This document shows, piece after piece, positions 17,827 to 26,602 of a stretch of DNA of 64,000 bases (positions within the stretch are counted from its first letter, which is position 1; the number at the start of each line of letters is the position of its first letter). The position numbers and the translations under genes are program-made. Below the pieces are notes generated by a model that saw only the letters and a list, made by a program, of their open reading frames with translations, ran no database searches and was not told where the DNA came from. The DNA is from Shewanella glacialimarina (GTDB taxonomy: Bacteria; Pseudomonadota; Gammaproteobacteria; Enterobacterales; Shewanellaceae), in NCBI RefSeq assembly GCF_020511155.1, contig NZ_CP041216.1, positions 1,240,001 to 1,304,000 on the forward strand, written 5' to 3'.

Positions 17827-18699
17827 ATGAAAGGCATTATTTTAGCGGGTGGAACGGGTACGCGTTTATATCCTCTCACGCGTGGAATATCCAAGCAGTT
17901 GCTGCCGGTTTATGATAAGCCGATGATTTATTATCCTTTATCAACCTTAATGTTGGCGGGTATAAGAGATATTCTTATTATCACTACCGCTGAAGATAAA
18001 CACAGTTTTGAACGTCTTTTGGGTGATGGTTCAGATTATGGTGTGCGCCTAAGTTACGCAATCCAGGCGTCACCAGATGGCATAGCACAAGCTTTTATCA
18101 TTGGTGAATCGTTTATTGGTCATGATAATGTTTGCTTGGTATTAGGGGATAATATTTTTTATGGACAGTCATTTAGCCATACCCTTAAACAAGCTGTAAG
18201 TAAGCCGTTCGGCGCAACAATATTTGGTTATCAGGTGAAAGATCCTGAGCGATTTGGCGTGGTAGAGTTTGATCCGCAAATGAATGCTATTTCGATTGAA
18301 GAGAAACCACTAAAGCCTAAGTCGAGTTACGCGGTTACTGGGCTGTATTTTTATGATAATCGGGTAGTTGAGTTTGCGAAGGCGCTTACACCTTCAGCCA
18401 GACATGAGCTTGAAATAACCGATTTAAATCAACGGTATTTAGATGATGCAAGTTTATCAGTTGAGCTTTTAGGCCGAGGTTTTGCTTGGCTTGATACTGG
18501 CACCCATCAAAGCTTGCATCAGGCGTCTTCTTTTGTGCAAACCATTGAAGCCGTGCAAGGATTAAAAGTAGCGTGTTTAGAAGAGATAGCTTGGCGTAAT
18601 GGTTGGCTTTCTGACGATGACCTGCGCCGAATTGCGCAACCATTATTGAAAAATGAATACGGCCAATACCTACTACGTTTGATTGAGGAAGTAGGCTAA
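17827..18699 (+). CDS. rmlA: Glucose-1-phosphate thymidylyltransferase
   Basis: RmlA activates glucose-1-phosphate with dTTP, the first step of dTDP-rhamnose synthesis. The start at ATG 17827 ([20 protein letters not shown]) matches the family exactly and has GAGAGGGG just upstream (17817-17824); the in-frame TTG at 17809 is not the start. Nucleotide-binding GGTGTRLYP and substrate motifs DNIFYG and EEKP are present. The 290-residue length is standard. Its stop overlaps the rmlD start (TAATG). Confidence 0.96.
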   Translation: MKGIILAGGTGTRLYPLTRGISKQLLPVYDKPMIYYPLSTLMLAGIRDILIITTAEDKHSFERLLGDGSDYGVRLSYAIQASPDGIAQAFIIGESFIGHDNVCLVLGDNIFYGQSFSHTLKQAVSKPFGATIFGYQVKDPERFGVVEFDPQMNAISIEEKPLKPKSSYAVTGLYFYDNRVVEFAKALTPSARHELEITDLNQRYLDDASLSVELLGRGFAWLDTGTHQSLHQASSFVQTIEAVQGLKVACLEEIAWRNGWLSDDDLRRIAQPLLKNEYGQYLLRLIEEVG

Positions 18700-19730
18700 T
18701 GCGTTTGTTGATCACTGGGGCCAATGGTCAGCTGGGGCGATCGCTAGTCGCATATTTGCACTGCGTTATGATGCCTCATGTTGAAGTATTAGTGTTAACA
18801 AAGCAGCAGTTAGATATCTCAAACCTTGATGCTGTTGAACTAGTAATGGCAAAGTTTCAACCCGATTATATTATTAATACCGCGGCTTATACCGCAGTTG
18901 ATATTGCTGATAATAATGTTGAGTTAGCCTATGCAATTAATTGTGATGGTGCAGAAAATGTAGCTAAAGCTGCTAATAATATTGGTGCGACAATATTACA
19001 TGTCTCGACCGATTATGTTTTTGCTGGTGATAAGCTTGGCGAATATCAAGAAGACGATATTACCAGTCCTTTAAGTGTGTATGGCGAAAGTAAACTCGCT
19101 GGTGAAGTTGCTGTAATGCAATCTAACCCTAAGCATATTATTTTGCGTACTGCCTGGATGTTCAGTGAATATGGCAATAATTTTGTCCGCACTATATTAC
19201 GTTTAAGTCAGGATAAACCCACTTTACATATTGTTGATGATCAGTTTGGTGGCCCTACTTATGCGGGACATGTCGCACAGACTTTGATTTCGATTATGCT
19301 GCAATTAGATACTAATACAGCTCATACTCTAGGTGCTCAGCGTGGCCAAAATGAGCATATTAATAACACTCTTTATGGCGTGTATCATTTCTCAGGTTTG
19401 CCCCATGTGAGTTGGTATCAATTTGCGCAAAAGATAGTTCAACAAAAGATTGTGAATGATCACAAACAGACTGAAAATCATCGCATAGCAACAAAGTTGA
19501 ACCTTGCTGAATTAAAGCCAATTAGCACAAATGAGTATCCTGTCGCCGCAAAACGACCGCACAATAGTAAATTACATTGTCAAAAAATCACTGACACATT
19601 CGGCATTCATCCCAGTGACTGGATGTCGGCTTTATCTAAGGTTGTGACTGTATTAGCGCCGCTTGCATTAGAGGATGATGCTTCGCAGATAAGATTTACA
19701 CCTCCAATTAAGTCCGAGAAAGAGCAATAA
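18699..19730 (+). CDS. rmlD: dTDP-4-dehydrorhamnose reductase
   Basis: An SDR-type reductase for the last step, dTDP-4-keto-rhamnose to dTDP-L-rhamnose. ITGANGQLGRSL (5-16) binds the nucleotide; STDYVF (103-108) and YGESK (Y128, K132) form the active site. At 343 residues it is about 40 longer than common RmlD proteins. The extra length lies around residues 205-225 (TNTAHTLGAQRGQNEHIN), around 250-262 and in a charged C-terminal tail. The catalytic core is intact. It overlaps rmlA by 1 nt and abuts rmlC. Confidence 0.93.
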   Translation: MRLLITGANGQLGRSLVAYLHCVMMPHVEVLVLTKQQLDISNLDAVELVMAKFQPDYIINTAAYTAVDIADNNVELAYAINCDGAENVAKAANNIGATILHVSTDYVFAGDKLGEYQEDDITSPLSVYGESKLAGEVAVMQSNPKHIILRTAWMFSEYGNNFVRTILRLSQDKPTLHIVDDQFGGPTYAGHVAQTLISIMLQLDTNTAHTLGAQRGQNEHINNTLYGVYHFSGLPHVSWYQFAQKIVQQKIVNDHKQTENHRIATKLNLAELKPISTNEYPVAAKRPHNSKLHCQKITDTFGIHPSDWMSALSKVVTVLAPLALEDDASQIRFTPPIKSEKEQ

Positions 19731-20279
19731 ATGAACGTGATTGAAACTAATATCGCCGGTGTAAAAATCATTGAGCCAAAGGTGTTTGGTGATGACAGAG
19801 GCTATTTCTGCGAAACCTGGAATCAACAACAGTTTGAGACATTAGTTGCAGGCAAGCCAACTCATTTTGTGCAAGATAATCATTCTAAGTCGGTAAAAGG
19901 CACCTTGCGCGGATTACATTTCCAGCGTCAGCAGACTCAAGGTAAGTTAATTCGAGTCATATCAGGTGAAATATTTGATGTTGCCGTTGATATTCGCACT
20001 GACTCGCCGACATATGGGCAATGGGTTGGGGTGTTGCTTTCTGCTGACAATAAACGCCAAGTTTGGATCCCTGCCGGTTTTGCCCACGGTTTTTATGTAC
20101 TAAGTGATTTTGCAGAATGTGTTTATAAATGCACCGATTATTATCATCCACAATCAGAAGAAACCATTTTGTGGAATGATGCTCATCTAGATATCAAGTG
20201 GCCTGTAAATGATGCACCGTTATTATCGGACAAAGATCAACATGGACACTTGTTTAAAAATATTAGGCCACTTGTTTGA
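19731..20279 (+). CDS. rmlC: dTDP-4-dehydrorhamnose 3,5-epimerase
   Basis: A cupin-fold epimerase of 182 residues. Typical elements are FGDDRGYFCETW, TLRGLHFQ with the catalytic H63, GKLIRVISGEIFDVAVDIR, PAGFAHGFYVLS and YKCTDYY carrying the catalytic tyrosine region. It acts between RmlB and RmlD in the pathway. The ATG directly follows the rmlD stop. Repeat array 2 begins immediately after its stop codon, so no separate terminator is visible; the first palindromes may serve as one. Confidence 0.95.
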   Translation: MNVIETNIAGVKIIEPKVFGDDRGYFCETWNQQQFETLVAGKPTHFVQDNHSKSVKGTLRGLHFQRQQTQGKLIRVISGEIFDVAVDIRTDSPTYGQWVGVLLSADNKRQVWIPAGFAHGFYVLSDFAECVYKCTDYYHPQSEETILWNDAHLDIKWPVNDAPLLSDKDQHGHLFKNIRPLV

Positions 20280-20330
20280 CTAAAGCCAGATCCCGGTCCA
20301 AAAGCATTACCGGGATGACGGTGGGTGTGT

Positions 20331-20382
20331 GCTTACCAGGACGACGCTAGGTGGAAGCTTACCAGGACGACGCTAGGTGGAC
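20331..20382 (+). repeat. 26-bp tandem units inside array 2 (left)
   Basis: Two adjacent 26-bp units beginning GCTTACCAGGACGACGCTAG (20331-20356 and 20357-20382), nearly identical. They look like fragments of the B-element tail (GGGATGACGGTAGGTGG) amplified in tandem. Confidence 0.85.
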
Positions 20383-21054
20383 GTTATCGGGATGATGGTT
20401 GCTGGTGTATTGGCTGTATGACTGCAGATGGGGCATTACCAATATGATTACCGGTTTGATGTTTTTCTTCGTCATCCCCGAGATCTGTTATCGGGGATCT
20501 CGATTTTAGATATTTTGTATGAAGATTAGATCCCGGCCCAGAAGCATTACCGGGATGACGGTGGGTAGGGCATTTGCTGTATGACTGCCGGTTTGATGTT
20601 TTTTCTTCGTCATCCCCGAGATCTGTTATCGGGGATCTCGATTTTAGATATTTTGTATGAAGACTAGATCCCGGCCCAGAAGCATTACCGGGATGACGTT
20701 AGGTGGAAGCTTATCGGGATGACGGTAGGTGGCATTACCAATATGATTACCGGTTTGATGTTTTTCTTCGTCATCCCCGAGATCTTTTATCGGGGATCTC
20801 GATTTTAGGTATTTTGTATGAATACTAGATCCCGGCCCAGAAGCATTACCGGGATGACGCTACGTGGAAGCTTACCGAGATGGCGCTAGGTGGATACATT
20901 ACCTCTATGACTGCCGGTTTGATGTTTTTTCTTCGTCATCCCCGAGATCTGTTATCGGGGATCTCGATTTTAGATATTTTGTATGAATACTCGATCCCGG
21001 CCCAGAAGCATTACCGGGATGACGGTGGGTGCATTACCTGGGTGATGCTAGGTG

Positions 21055-21132
21055 GAAGCTTATCGGGATGACGGTGGGTGGAAGCTTATCGGGATGACGC
21101 TAGGTGGAAGCTTATCGGGATGACGGTGGGTG
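21055..21132 (+). repeat. 26-bp tandem units inside array 2 (right)
   Basis: Three tandem 26-bp units starting GAAGCTTATCGGGATGACG (21055-21080, 21081-21106, 21107-21132). Unit 2 differs at two positions (GCTAGG for GGTGGG). They are responsible for the long last interval of array 2. Confidence 0.9.
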
Positions 21133-21262
21133 GACACATTACCAATATGATTGCCGGTTTGATTTTTTTCGTCATCCCCGAGATCTTTTATCGGGGATCT
21201 CGATTTTTGCAGTTGGCAGGTATTGTACGTAGAACCTTTGATTTAAAGGCATATTTTAGGAT

Positions 21263-21553
21263 TTAAAGTAGATCATCATAAAGATCAACCCAGTAAGGGT
21301 TATTTTTCTCTATCAGTTTGATTTTCCAATCTCGATGCCATTTTTTAAGTTGTTTCTCACGAGTGATGGCTTGATAAATATCATCATGAATTTCAAAATA
21401 AACTAATTTCTTGGTGTTATATTTTTTACTAAACCCATCACACACGTTATTTTTGTGTTCATATATACGCTTTATAAGTGAAGACGTTACCCCTATATAA
21501 AGAGTGCCGCTAGGTTTATTAGTGAGTATATAAGCGTATGATTGCTAATCCAT
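21263..21553 (-). pseudogene. GIY-YIG endonuclease gene with stop at codon 3
   Basis: Read on the minus strand from the ATG at 21553, the gene encodes MD, then TAG (21547-21545), then QSYAYILTNKPSGTLYIGVT and a full small GIY-YIG nuclease ending NPYWVDLYDDLL. The YAYIL and LYIGVT segments are the GIY and YIG motifs, followed by the family's Arg-rich segment (LIKRIYEHKNN), KKYNTKKLVYFE and AITREKQLKKW. Total would be 96 codons, normal for this COG2827-type family. Apart from the nonsense codon everything is in frame. There is no good alternative start before the GIY motif; the GTG at 21445 would remove the catalytic half. It therefore looks recently inactivated. It ends 60 bp from the last palindrome of array 2. 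Confidence 0.85.
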
Positions 21554-21688
21554 AGCAGTGGAAACCTATCCATAGTTAGCGTATTTTCTGGTTATTATGG
21601 TAGTTGATAAAGTCACTTTTGGCATATAGCGGTAACAAGGCGCAGGTACTGGTAATAATGTTATTGAGCGCTCAAATAAGTCCAGAGA

Positions 21689-21723
21689 ACGTCATCCGCT
21701 ATTTTTGTTTGTGCGGATGACGT
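21689..21723. repeat. Inverted repeat after the ABC transporter gene
   Basis: ACGTCATCCGC (21689-21699) and GCGGATGACGT (21713-21723) form an 11-bp stem with a 13-nt loop. It lies just past the stop of the minus-strand ABC gene and may act in transcript termination, though the T-run is poor. Its outer bases (CGTCATCC/GGATGACG) match the ends of the array repeat, so it may be a lone relative. Confidence 0.6.
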
Positions 21724-21736
21724 CATTTAAACTGGG

Positions 21737-23566
21737 TTAATCTAGCCCTAAAAACCCTCCTGTTTGATGTGCCCATAGCTGGCTATAAATACCGCCACTG
21801 GCGATAAGTTCTTGGTGGCTACCTTGCTCAACTATTTTGCCTTTGTCTAATACGATTAACCTGTCCATCGCGGCTATGGTTGATAGTCGATGGGCGATGG
21901 CGATAACGGTTTTACCTTCCATTAATTCATATAATGATTCTTGAATCGCCGCTTCAACTTCAGAGTCGAGTGCTGATGTGGCTTCATCTAACAGCAAAAT
22001 AGGGGCGTTTTTAAGCAATACCCGGGCAATGGCGATACGTTGGCGTTGTCCGCCTGACAGTTTTACACCACGTTCACCAACTTGAGCATCCAGGCCGACA
22101 TTGCCATGTGGGTCTGTTAATGCGGCAATAAACTCGGTAGCTTGTGCCTGTTGAATCGCTGCAACTAATTGTGCTTCGCTGGCATTAGGGTCACCATAAA
22201 GAACGTTTTCACGAATGGAGCGGTGCAATAGCGATGTGTCCTGTGTCACCATGCCGATATGAGCGCGTAATGAGTCCTGGGTGACATCTTTTAATCCTTG
22301 TTGATCAATTAAAATCTCACCTTTTTCGATGTCATGAAAACGCATTAATAAATTCACTAGGGTAGATTTACCTGCGCCTGAACGTCCTACTAATCCGACT
22401 TTTTCACCGGCTTTAATGTGCAAGTCTAGCCCTTCAATCACGCCAGTTTTTTCACCGTAATGAAAGCTTACCTGATTGAAGTCAATTTGCCCTCGGCTAA
22501 CATTGAGTGGTTTGGCATCGACTTTATCTTCAATCAAAATAGACTTAGATAAAGTATTCATTCCATCTGTCACTGTGCCAATATTTTCAAATAATGAACT
22601 GATTTCCCACATTATCCATTGTGACATGCCATTGAGTCGCAGTGCTAAGCTAACCGCAATAGCGATAGCGCCGACTGTGATGGCATCGTCCGCCCATAAC
22701 CAAATAGATACCGCAGTAATAGTGAAGGCTAAGATGTAGTTGATGATTTGTACTGATACGTTAATCACGGTGACCAGACGCATTTGGCCGTAAACGGTTT
22801 TTAAAAAAATCATCATGCTGTCTTTGGCGTAATCGGTTTCTTGTTGGGTATGAGAAAACAGTTTTACGGTGGCTATATTGGTATAGCTGTCAACAATTCG
22901 CCCTGTCATGGTTGAACGTGCGTCGGCTTGCTCTGTTGCTATAGCTTTAAGTTTTGGTACTAATTTCCATTGGATAGCCACATAAGCCGCTAACCAAATT
23001 AGCATCGGCAGCATTAGGCGTAAGTCTGCGCTGGCAATCATGACTAACATTGAGGTGAAGTAGACTAAAATGTATACCAATACATCGAGTAGTTTCATCA
23101 CGGTTTCACGTACTGCAAGGGCTGTTTGCATGACTTTGGTGGCCACGCGCCCTGCAAAATCATCTTGATAGAACGAGATACTTTGTTTCAGTAAATAACG
23201 GTGTGCCATCCACCGGATAGCCATAGGGTAATTACCTAACAAGGTTTGATAAACAATTGATGCATGTAGCCAAACTAGAAAGGGAATAACGACTAACACG
23301 ATAACCGACATGGTGATTAACGTGTCACCTTCATCTTGCCATAATGTCTGGGGATTTTTCGTCACCAACCAATCAACCAATTGTCCCATAAAGCCAAAAA
23401 GGGACACTTCTAGCATCGCCAAAAGAGCGGTTAGCACCGACATCGCAATCAATGGCGCGCCGAACCCTTTGGTATAATGACGGCAAAAAGCATATAAGCT
23501 TTTGGGTGGTTGAGTCGGTTCTTCGGGTGGCAAAGGTTGTACGAGTGATTCAAAAAATTTAAACAT
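21737..23566 (-). CDS. ABC exporter, fused permease and ATPase (MsbA/multidrug type)
   Basis: A 609-residue half-transporter: six membrane helices (about residues 37-320) followed by one ATPase domain. Walker A is GRSGAGKST (394-402), the ABC signature LSGGQRQR (503-510), Walker B LLLDEATSALD (524-534) and the switch His in IAHRLST (about 559). It would work as a homodimer exporting a hydrophobic or lipid-like substrate from the inner membrane; the substrate is unknown. The N-terminus has an unusual proline-rich stretch (PLPPEEPTQPPK, 11-22). It is divergent from the ada-alkA gene and alone in its transcription unit. Confidence 0.9.
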   Translation of the reverse strand: MFKFFESLVQPLPPEEPTQPPKSLYAFCRHYTKGFGAPLIAMSVLTALLAMLEVSLFGFMGQLVDWLVTKNPQTLWQDEGDTLITMSVIVLVVIPFLVWLHASIVYQTLLGNYPMAIRWMAHRYLLKQSISFYQDDFAGRVATKVMQTALAVRETVMKLLDVLVYILVYFTSMLVMIASADLRLMLPMLIWLAAYVAIQWKLVPKLKAIATEQADARSTMTGRIVDSYTNIATVKLFSHTQQETDYAKDSMMIFLKTVYGQMRLVTVINVSVQIINYILAFTITAVSIWLWADDAITVGAIAIAVSLALRLNGMSQWIMWEISSLFENIGTVTDGMNTLSKSILIEDKVDAKPLNVSRGQIDFNQVSFHYGEKTGVIEGLDLHIKAGEKVGLVGRSGAGKSTLVNLLMRFHDIEKGEILIDQQGLKDVTQDSLRAHIGMVTQDTSLLHRSIRENVLYGDPNASEAQLVAAIQQAQATEFIAALTDPHGNVGLDAQVGERGVKLSGGQRQRIAIARVLLKNAPILLLDEATSALDSEVEAAIQESLYELMEGKTVIAIAHRLSTIAAMDRLIVLDKGKIVEQGSHQELIASGGIYSQLWAHQTGGFLGLD

Positions 23567-23780
23567 GCAAGGCTCTGGTTATTCTTCAATAATCTTTGCT
23601 GTTAGGATACCTCAAGTACTTTATAACCTCAGTATTATTTACCGCTAATATTGAGAGAAATGTAAATGGCTGTGTTTGTGGTGGTTGTTCAATTAGGGGA
23701 GGCTTCAGTACCGATTTCCGCTAGTGCAAAATGGTCTGCTGACGTAAAGTAAGCTTATTATTCCTTCTACTGGTGCCATT

Positions 23781-25349
23781 GTGGCTATTCTTCCTGAACA
23801 TGATTGTACGATTTTGGCCGAGGTGTGTCGGCAAGCTAGGCTTAGCCGTGACGCGCGATTTGATGGCCAATTTTATACGGGTGTTTTCAGTACTGGTATT
23901 TATTGTCGCTCTATTTGTCCCGCGTCACCGCCGCATGAGAAAAACGTTCGCTACTTTGACAGCCCAATTAAAGCGGCTAATCATGGCTTAAGGCCTTGTT
24001 TACGTTGTCGTCCAGACAGTGCGCCTCACTCCTATGCGTGGATAGGCACTCAAACCACATTACAGCGGGCGATAAAGCTAATCGACAATGGCGCAATGGC
24101 AGGGGAGTCGGCTCTAAGTGTTGAACAATTGTCTGACAAACTCGGCATTAGCAGCCGATATTTAGTGAAATTATTTACTCAATTTCTGGGCACATCACCA
24201 AAGAAATATGCTCTATATCAGCAAGTGATGTTTGCTAAAATATTATTACATCAAACGGCGTTGCCGATAACCGATGTAGCACTTGCTTCAGGGTTTAATA
24301 GTATCCGCAGTTTTAATGACACATTTAAGCAAGCGCTACAATTAACGCCAACATCACTAAGAAAGAATCTTAGTAAAGCCTCTATTGATAAAAGCGACAA
24401 AACAGTTCAAACAGTGTCGACGGATATGCAAAGCAACCATCAAAACACCTATCAACGCGATGTTATGAATACCCGCGCGAGCATCACCTTAAAACTTAGC
24501 TATCGTCCCCCCTTAAACTGGCAGGCAATACATGACTTTTATCATTTAAGGCAAGTTGCCAATATGGAATGGTTGGCTGACGATATTTATGGTCGAAGTT
24601 TTAATCTTAATGGCGTTAAAGGCATATTGCAGCTCAAACACATAGAGACTAAGTCACTGTTTGAACTTGCGGTAAGCTTTGTTCAACCAACAGATTCACG
24701 TTATTTAGCTGCTGTGGTTAATGCCGTCAGAAAAATGCTTGATTTAGATGCTGACATGTTAACCATTGAGGGCCAACTGAAAAGTATTAAGGCTATCGAT
24801 ATCAATGCAGTTACATTAAAGCCGGGTTTGAGAATACCGGCTACGTTTTCGGTGTTTGAAGCAGCCTGCCGGGCCGTGCTTGGTCAACAAGTTAGTGTGG
24901 TCCAAGCCTCTAAGTTGCTCAATACTCTGGTGGAGCATTATGGTGAGAGTGTAACGCTTGGTCAGCAAACGTTTAGGTTGTTTCCGACGCCTGAAGTCAT
25001 TGGCAGTGCTAGTTTAGATGAGCTGAAAATGCCAGGGGCAAGAAAGTTGGCATTAAATGGCTTAGGTAAGTTTGTGCATAATAACCCGCAGTCTTCACCA
25101 CTCGATTGGCTTGATGTTAAAGGTATTGGCCCCTGGACTGTCGCCTATGCGCAAATGCGCGGTGAGAGTCAGTCTAATGTATTTTTGAGCGGTGATTTAG
25201 TGATCAAAAATCGCTTAAAAGCATTATGTGACAAAAGCGCTACTAGCATAGAAACCGCAAAACAATATCAACAACTGGCAGATCAGGTTGCCGAGCAAGC
25301 CGCGCCATGGGGCAGTTACTTAACGTTTCAGTTATGGTCCGCCGAGTGA
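23781..25349 (+). CDS. Ada-type sensor/AraC regulator fused to AlkA DNA glycosylase
   Basis: A 522-residue three-part repair and regulatory protein. Residues 10-80 are the Ada zinc domain with C42, C46, C73 and C76; the first is the likely methylphosphotriester acceptor. Residues about 90-195 are an AraC-type helix-turn-helix domain. Residues about 225-522 are an AlkA-like 3-methyladenine glycosylase with the HhH segment VKGIGPWTVAYA and catalytic D472 in VFLSGDLVIK. It lacks Ada's C-terminal O6-methylguanine acceptor, which is supplied by ogt 73 bp downstream. GTG start at 23781. It probably activates its own transcription after methylation, as Ada does; no clear Ada box was recognised. Confidence 0.92.
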   Translation: MAILPEHDCTILAEVCRQARLSRDARFDGQFYTGVFSTGIYCRSICPASPPHEKNVRYFDSPIKAANHGLRPCLRCRPDSAPHSYAWIGTQTTLQRAIKLIDNGAMAGESALSVEQLSDKLGISSRYLVKLFTQFLGTSPKKYALYQQVMFAKILLHQTALPITDVALASGFNSIRSFNDTFKQALQLTPTSLRKNLSKASIDKSDKTVQTVSTDMQSNHQNTYQRDVMNTRASITLKLSYRPPLNWQAIHDFYHLRQVANMEWLADDIYGRSFNLNGVKGILQLKHIETKSLFELAVSFVQPTDSRYLAAVVNAVRKMLDLDADMLTIEGQLKSIKAIDINAVTLKPGLRIPATFSVFEAACRAVLGQQVSVVQASKLLNTLVEHYGESVTLGQQTFRLFPTPEVIGSASLDELKMPGARKLALNGLGKFVHNNPQSSPLDWLDVKGIGPWTVAYAQMRGESQSNVFLSGDLVIKNRLKALCDKSATSIETAKQYQQLADQVAEQAAPWGSYLTFQLWSAE

Positions 25350-25422
25350 TGTTGGTATTACTTAATCTCGGTATGATTTAATTAAAGCCCGCCTGGATTT
25401 AATTTATACAAGGATACACAAA

Positions 25423-25980
25423 ATGGTTAATCAATATCAGCCGCCAGTATTAACAGTCAATTTAACCAGCCCTGTGGGGGTGTTGTCAGTAAAAGCGTCA
25501 AGCGAAGGACTGACTCATTTGACGGTTGTTGATATTAGCCGTCAATCGGCTGCTGTTGAAATATTTGACGATGTTATTGAACTTGAATGTAATCGCGAGC
25601 AATCAGATGACCTAAGTCGACAACAAAAGCATCTTGCTCAGCAACACATAAATAAGGTCCATAAGCAGTTAACTGAATATTTTGCCGGTAAGCGTAAGGT
25701 GTTTGATCTATCTCTCGCGCCCAAAGGTACTGTGTTTCAGCATCAAGTTTGGCAAGCATTATCAGCCATGCAATTTGGCGAGATATGCAGTTACAGCGAC
25801 ATTGCTAACGGTATAAATCGCCCTAAAGCGGTAAGGGCAGTTGGTGCTGCAAATGGGGCCAACCCGATTGCGATAATAGTGCCATGCCACAGAGTTATTG
25901 GTAAAAGTGGTAAGTTAACCGGTTATGCCTATGGCTTAGAGATGAAGCAATTCTTGTTAGGGTTAGAGGCTAAATATTAA
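25423..25980 (+). CDS. ogt: Methylated-DNA--protein-cysteine methyltransferase
   Basis: A suicide repair enzyme that moves alkyl groups from O6-alkylguanine or O4-alkylthymine to its own cysteine, C155 in IIVPCHRVIG. The HTH segment FGEICSYSDIA and the Asn/Arg hinge region RAVGAANGANP are conserved. At 185 residues it is slightly longer than common Ogt proteins because of a Gln/Glu-rich insert around residues 52-78. It probably forms an operon with the Ada-AlkA gene, together covering N-alkyl and O-alkyl base damage. Confidence 0.94.
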   Translation: MVNQYQPPVLTVNLTSPVGVLSVKASSEGLTHLTVVDISRQSAAVEIFDDVIELECNREQSDDLSRQQKHLAQQHINKVHKQLTEYFAGKRKVFDLSLAPKGTVFQHQVWQALSAMQFGEICSYSDIANGINRPKAVRAVGAANGANPIAIIVPCHRVIGKSGKLTGYAYGLEMKQFLLGLEAKY

Positions 25981-26018
25981 AATGCCAAGTACGATGTTGC
26001 TCGGATTGAATAAATAGA

Positions 26019-26602
26019 AAAGCCAGATCCCGGCCCAGAAGCATTGCCGGGATGACGGTAGGTTAGAGATTGTGGGATGAATATCTAGTGTGCTTATTTC
26101 CGGGATGAAGATCTAGTGCTGCTGCCAGGATGACGATAGGTTCGACATTGGGGGATGACTTTTCCTCCGTCATCCCCGAGATCTGTTATCGGGGATCTCG
26201 ATTTTAGATACTTTGTATGAATACTGGTTCCCGGCCCAGAAGCATTGCCGGGATGACGGTAGGTTAGAGATTGTGGGATGAATATCTAGCGTGCTTATTT
26301 CCGGGATGACGATCTAGTGCTGCTGCCAGGATGACGATAGGTTCGACATTGGGGGATGACTTTTCCTCCGTCATCCTCGAGATCTGTTATCGGGGATCTC
26401 GATTTTAAATACTTTGTATGAATACTGGTTCCCGGCCCAGAAGCATTGCCGGGATGACGGTAGGTTAGAGATTGTGGGATGAATATCTAGTGCGCTTATT
26501 TCCGGGATGAAGATCTAGTGCTGCTGCCAGGATGACGATAGGTTCGACATTGGGGGATGACTTTTCCTCCGTCATCCCCGAGATCTGTTATCGGGGATCT
26601 CG
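26019..26602 (+). repeat. Palindromic repeat array 3, three 201-bp tandem units
   Basis: The same A/B elements as arrays 1 and 2, here arranged as a regular tandem repeat: A copies at 26168-26200, 26369-26401 and 26570-26602, exactly 201 bp apart. Each unit reads B (first at 26026), a spacer with GGTTAGAGATTGTGGGATG, TTTCCGGGATGA and GTGCTGCTGCCAGGATGACG, then A. Units differ at a few bases (for example CCTCGAG in the second A). The near identity implies recent amplification. The array starts with AAGCCAGATCCCGG, as array 2 does. The 26603-26767 remainder holds only the upstream region of the helicase gene. Confidence 0.95.

Larger units (their letters stand above)
20283..21205 (+). repeat. 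Palindromic repeat array 2 (downstream of rmlC)
   Basis: The same A/B composite repeat as in array 1 fills the gap. A copies lie at 20470-20502, 20608-20640, 20769-20801, 20934-20966 and 21170-21202; two (20769 and 21170) have TTTT for TGTT in the loop. B copies follow the first four A copies, and one opens the array (AGATCCCGG at 20288). Distances between A copies are 138, 161, 165 and 236 bp, the differences being caused by short 26-bp units inserted between B and the next A. The array begins with B and ends with A, in the same orientation as array 1. Confidence 0.95.

Noticed and set aside
15963..21205. CRISPR-like appearance of evenly spaced palindromic repeats
   Set aside because: The intervals between palindromes are themselves homologous to one another and vary from 138 to 236 bp; there are no unique 30-40 bp spacers and no cas genes.
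20880..21266. ORFs of 63 and 62 codons inside array 2
   Set aside because: Repeat-derived open frames, in part built from the 26-bp tandem units.
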